From the IMG/VR virus record IMGVR_UViG_3300005527_002496, positions 1-49,163 of that record: DNA of 49,163 bases. The stretch is one strand, 5' to 3'. Below, piece by piece: positions 46,618-49,163 of this stretch; positions within the stretch are counted from its first letter, which is position 1; the number at the start of each line of letters is the position of its first letter. The position numbers and the translations under genes are program-made. The notes under the pieces are model-generated. The model searched no databases. It saw only the letters and a program-made list of their open reading frames with translations, and was not told the DNA's origin. Source of the DNA: a virus.

Positions 46618-47718
46618 ATGACCCTAAGAAACCCAAGCGCAAGGTTCGTCCTTGACCACAAGACCAAGAAGACGCCATGTCCTTCCTGTGGCCATAGGGG
46701 TACGTTCAGGTTGTACCTCGACCGGCAGACAGGAGAGCATCTGCCCGACCACGTTGGCGTGTGCGACAGGGAGAACAACTGCTCCTACTCATACACCGCA
46801 GCGCAATACATCAAAGAAGGGGGGTTCATCAGGCCAGCAGATGAGTTCAAGCCCATCCCTCTTCCTCCTCCCAAGCGTACCGATTGGCGGTGCCCACCGG
46901 AGTTCGTAGCCTACACTCACAAGGACATCAAGAACAATTTCCTTGTGTGGCTGGAGAAGACCATCGGCCCCAACAAGCTGGCCGAGACCTACCGGGTTGG
47001 GACGTTCCCAAAGGGCAGGAACTACCCGCAGTACGAGGGAGCGATGGTGTATTGGCAGATCGGGGAGGACGGGCTGGAGCGCAGTGGGAAGATCATCCAA
47101 TACGGAGATGATGGGAAGCGGGTGAAAGACCTCAAGGCCATGTGGATGCACACGGTTGTCACCAGCCAGAGCATGGAGGATTTAGGCTGCGCTCAGGTGT
47201 ACTTCGGAACGCATTTGATCAAGGATTGGCATGGCCCTGTGGCCATCGTCGAGAGCGAGAAGTCCGCGCTCATCTGCTCGTGGTTCTACCCGCAGTACCT
47301 GTGGCTGGCCACGGGAGGATCGAACATGATCAGCGTGGAGAAGTCCATGTGCCTCACCGGGAGGGATGTCACCTTCTTCCCCGACAGGGGGATGTACGAT
47401 AACTGGAGCAAGGTGGTGATCGACCTCGAGCCCCTGTTCAAGTCGTGTATTGTGAGCGACATCCTTGAGTGCATCGGGGCGGAGGATGGGGAGGACATCG
47501 CGGACTACCTCCTGCCTGTCAATGTCATTGCAGCCATGCAGATAGACCTGTTCCCTGAAACTCAAGAAAAGGTACAAGAAACTTTGCAGGTGTCAGGGCA
47601 AGTTGCTACACTTGCATCCCCGGTGGACAGGATGCTGGCCATCCCTGAGATAGACACCCTGTTCAAAGAGCTTGACCTTGACAGAGAAAGAGTTACAGTT
47701 ACTTCGCTTAATGAATGA
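46618..47718 (+). CDS. Primase-like protein with zinc ribbon and Toprim-type core (366 aa)
   Basis: An N-terminal zinc site C21-x2-C24 ... C49-x5-C55 (CPSCGH; CDRENNC) and a Toprim-like core with VAIVE212SEKSALIC, GGSNM and FFPDRG (D256) fit a DnaG-related primase; the layout resembles DUF6371-type proteins of Bacteroidota phages and mobile elements. The Toprim DxD is reduced to DRG, so activity may differ from DnaG. It makes RNA primers or processes nucleic acid with the DnaB protein from the same cluster (inference). Length is shorter than full DnaG, lacking a helicase-binding domain. Confidence 0.75.
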   Translation: MTLRNPSARFVLDHKTKKTPCPSCGHRGTFRLYLDRQTGEHLPDHVGVCDRENNCSYSYTAAQYIKEGGFIRPADEFKPIPLPPPKRTDWRCPPEFVAYTHKDIKNNFLVWLEKTIGPNKLAETYRVGTFPKGRNYPQYEGAMVYWQIGEDGLERSGKIIQYGDDGKRVKDLKAMWMHTVVTSQSMEDLGCAQVYFGTHLIKDWHGPVAIVESEKSALICSWFYPQYLWLATGGSNMISVEKSMCLTGRDVTFFPDRGMYDNWSKVVIDLEPLFKSCIVSDILECIGAEDGEDIADYLLPVNVIAAMQIDLFPETQEKVQETLQVSGQVATLASPVDRMLAIPEIDTLFKELDLDRERVTVTSLNE

Positions 47719-47933
47719 CTCCAAACCGCGCATCGAATAAGTGCAGCTACTGCTACGGTCATGGCGAGTACGCAGCCTATGTGGACAAGGGAATAAGAAG
47801 GGTGATGGAGAAGGGGACACATGGCAGACCAGCATGGCCAAATGAACGTGTGTACAGGTGCAGATACTGCGACCTACCCAAACACGCAATACCTAACCCG
47901 AATGAAGGCAAACGAGTACGTGATACTTTCTGA
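47715..47933 (+). CDS. Small zinc-finger-like protein (72 aa)
   Basis: Two C-x2-C pairs (KCSYCYGHGEY near residues 9-19 and YRCRYCDLPKH near 48-58) form a likely zinc ribbon. The start overlaps the primase stop by ATGA. Its 3' end overlaps the next gene by 32 bases. It could be a transcription or replication accessory protein; nothing decides this. Confidence 0.6.
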   Translation: MTPNRASNKCSYCYGHGEYAAYVDKGIRRVMEKGTHGRPAWPNERVYRCRYCDLPKHAIPNPNEGKRVRDTF

Positions 47934-48111
47934 GTGCATAGAGACCGGTGTGAACTATGGATGGCGTAGGGCGCTCAAGTATCTTGATATGCCTGATAAT
48001 GTCAGGGAATGGCTGGAAGAGCATGAGGTCACGATAAAGGACCACATTGACACAGCGGTCAATGGACAGATCTGCGAGTACTTCAAGTTCGACGAACCCA
48101 AGGAAGATTAA
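47902..48111 (+). CDS. Small unknown protein (69 aa)
   Basis: I use ATG 47,902 (MKANEYVILSECIETGVNYG); a longer frame from 47,821 overlaps the zinc-finger gene more. The sequence is helical with WRRALKYLDMPDNVREWLEE and an acidic end (KFDEPKED). It precedes the RusA-like gene by two bases. Role unknown. Confidence 0.6.
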   Translation: MKANEYVILSECIETGVNYGWRRALKYLDMPDNVREWLEEHEVTIKDHIDTAVNGQICEYFKFDEPKED

Positions 48112-48113
48112 CA

Positions 48114-48482
48114 ATGCTGACAATCGAGATACCCCGACTTGCCCCCGGACTCAATGGGTCCAAAGGTCTTATCCGTATGCACTTCTCCGAGTACAAGAAG
48201 GAGAAGGAGAAGTGGATATGGTGGATGAAGAAAGCTGGTGCCAATCTAAAGGCACCAATACCCTGCACCATGGAGTTCAATCGCTATTACTGCAAACAAC
48301 CCATGGATCTTGATAACGCCTATAGTACAACAAAAATTGTTATCGATGCGATGAAAGAGTGCGGCATAATTCCAGAAGACAATCCTAATTGTTTGACTGC
48401 GCTTGCTGTGTTCCAGCACAAGGTCAAGACCATCAAGGACGAGAAGACCGTGATCTTCATACGTGATGCGACAGCCGTATAA
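48114..48482 (+). CDS. rusA: RusA-like Holliday junction resolvase (122 aa)
   Basis: A small endonuclease that resolves four-way DNA junctions. The family signature is visible: PMDLDNAYSTTKIVIDAM with D65, D67, K74 and D78, followed by CGIIPEDN (D89), matching the acidic catalytic set and Lys of RusA. Length fits the family. The N-terminal part includes basic residues for DNA binding. Its TAA stop (48,480-48,482) lies inside the attC-like site that follows. Confidence 0.85.
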   Translation: MLTIEIPRLAPGLNGSKGLIRMHFSEYKKEKEKWIWWMKKAGANLKAPIPCTMEFNRYYCKQPMDLDNAYSTTKIVIDAMKECGIIPEDNPNCLTALAVFQHKVKTIKDEKTVIFIRDATAV

Positions 48483-48536
48483 CGGGCCGCGTGGTTGTAG
48501 CCGTGGCTCTGCATGGCTACAACCACGCTGTTATGC
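48477..48536 (+). repeat. attC-like inverted repeat site (60 bp)
   Basis: A perfect 14-bp stem (48,489-48,502 with 48,515-48,528; loop 12 bases) is bounded by GTATAAC (48,477-48,483) and GTTATGC (48,530-48,536), which resemble the RYYYAAC and GTTRRRY boxes of integron attC sites with one mismatch each. An intrinsic terminator is the alternative: a T-run occurs about ten bases beyond the stem. Confidence 0.45.
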
Positions 48537-49047
48537 GGGGGCTTTTTCGGTATTCAGGCATTAGGCCAGTGGCCAGTAACAACCAAAAACACGAACATGA
48601 AGTACATACAGACCAACGAGCTACAGGCTCAAATTAACTGGGAGGCCATCATGCCGATGAGCCGCTACGCCGGAGGCCACGACGAGCAAATGAAGGCGCT
48701 CTTCAAAGGCTCAAAGGTTCTTGGCCATTGGAACGAAGGCGACTACCAAGGTCAAGTGGCGACCTGCGTACAACTGGCCGATGGGCGTGTAGCAGTCTAC
48801 AACGACTACTACGGATCATGCTCCGGCTGCGATTCGTGGGAAGATGCCACCGATGCCGATGTGCGGAAGCTGTGCATCGACCTTTCCAACAGCGCCTACG
48901 TGTTCGCTACGCTGGAAGATGCGATGGCATGGATGGAGAACGAGGCCAAAGGTGACAAGTCGGAATGGTGCCGATGGAACGAGTGCGCCGTTCATCTTCT
49001 CGATGCGGTTCGGCGTGGCGATGTTGGTTATTCAGATCCCGCATAAC
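48530..49047. repeat. 10-bp inverted repeats flanking the last complete gene
   Basis: GTTATGCGGG at 48,530-48,539 and CCCGCATAAC at 49,038-49,047 are exact inverse repeats on either side of the 149-aa gene. The right copy contains that gene's stop codon, as in integron-type cassettes. Confidence 0.5.
48597..49046 (+). CDS. Unknown cassette-like protein (149 aa)
   Basis: Start ATG 48,597 (MKYIQTNELQAQINWEAIMP). A beta-type region (GQVATCVQLADGRVAVYND) and a Cys pair (YGSCSGCDSW) are followed by a helical C-terminus (LEDAMAWMENEAKG). No family is recognised. Flanking inverted repeats and an attC-like site suggest it was inserted as a unit. Base use is similar to the rest of the early block. 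Confidence 0.6.
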   Translation: MKYIQTNELQAQINWEAIMPMSRYAGGHDEQMKALFKGSKVLGHWNEGDYQGQVATCVQLADGRVAVYNDYYGSCSGCDSWEDATDADVRKLCIDLSNSAYVFATLEDAMAWMENEAKGDKSEWCRWNECAVHLLDAVRRGDVGYSDPA

Positions 49048-49103
49048 GGTCTGACAGTTACCGATGGCACCACACTCACAAACATTTCAAACACTGACAA
49101 GCC

Positions 49104-49163
49104 ATGAACACAAAGACGACATTTCAACCTCGCACAGTGGGGCTATTGGTAACTACTCTGTTA
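49104..49163 (+). CDS. Start of another gene, cut by window edge
   Basis: An ATG at 49,104 opens a frame of 20 codons (MNTKTTFQPRTVGLLVTTLL) without stop to the end of the window. The leader is A/C-rich as in other early genes. The hydrophobic end may be the start of a membrane segment. Too short to identify. Confidence 0.5.
   Translation, partial: MNTKTTFQPRTVGLLVTTLL

Overview
This window looks like most of the genome of a lytic-type, tailed double-stranded DNA phage (podovirus-like) infecting a member of the Bacteroidota. The host assignment rests on promoters: many gene starts follow the Bacteroidota -7 element TAnnTTTG (for example TATATTTG, TATGTTTG, TAGCTTTG), several with a TTTG/TTG -33 element 18-21 bases upstream, while leaders are A/C-rich and lack a clear Shine-Dalgarno sequence. 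The podovirus call rests on a portal, capsid, neck/ring-like proteins, one giant tail-hub-like protein and large internal virion proteins, with no tape measure, sheath or baseplate genes. The gene order resembles that of crAss-like phages; this is inference.

Bases 1-24,291 (minus strand) form the late virion block, read right to left: large terminase, an unknown 195-aa protein, portal, scaffold-like protein, probable major capsid protein, five head-neck proteins, a small basic protein, a 1568-aa hub/muzzle-like protein, three internal/ejection proteins (one with a lytic transglycosylase domain), a ferritin-like protein and a truncated gene. Most genes overlap or touch. Internal promoters and a terminator after the capsid gene split the block into sub-units.

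Bases 24,292-26,121 hold small genes on both strands, two sharing a duplicated promoter/leader. Bases 26,118-31,724 (minus) are the host-contact module: DUF6321-like protein, beta-helix tailspike, TPR protein, GH130-like beta-propeller, an 89-aa protein and a collagen-like fibre. Bases 31,725-34,226 are a control region with a long leader, micro-genes, a small HTH-like protein on the minus strand and about 840 bases of non-coding sequence ending in the strong early promoter at 34,091-34,123.

Bases 34,227-49,163 (plus strand) are early/replication genes: many small accessory proteins, four repeated GC hairpins placed just before start codons, a DUF932 protein, an apparently non-coding structured stretch of about 400 bases at 39,159-39,575, two Gly-rich repeat proteins, an SSB-like protein, a standalone DnaA domain IV-like protein, tRNA-Ile2(CAU), a putative helicase loader, DnaB helicase, a zinc-ribbon/Toprim primase-like protein and a RusA-like resolvase. 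The last gene cassette is bounded by an attC-like hairpin. No DNA polymerase, integrase, holin or amidase-type endolysin is visible; polymerase and lysis genes may lie outside the window or be host-supplied.
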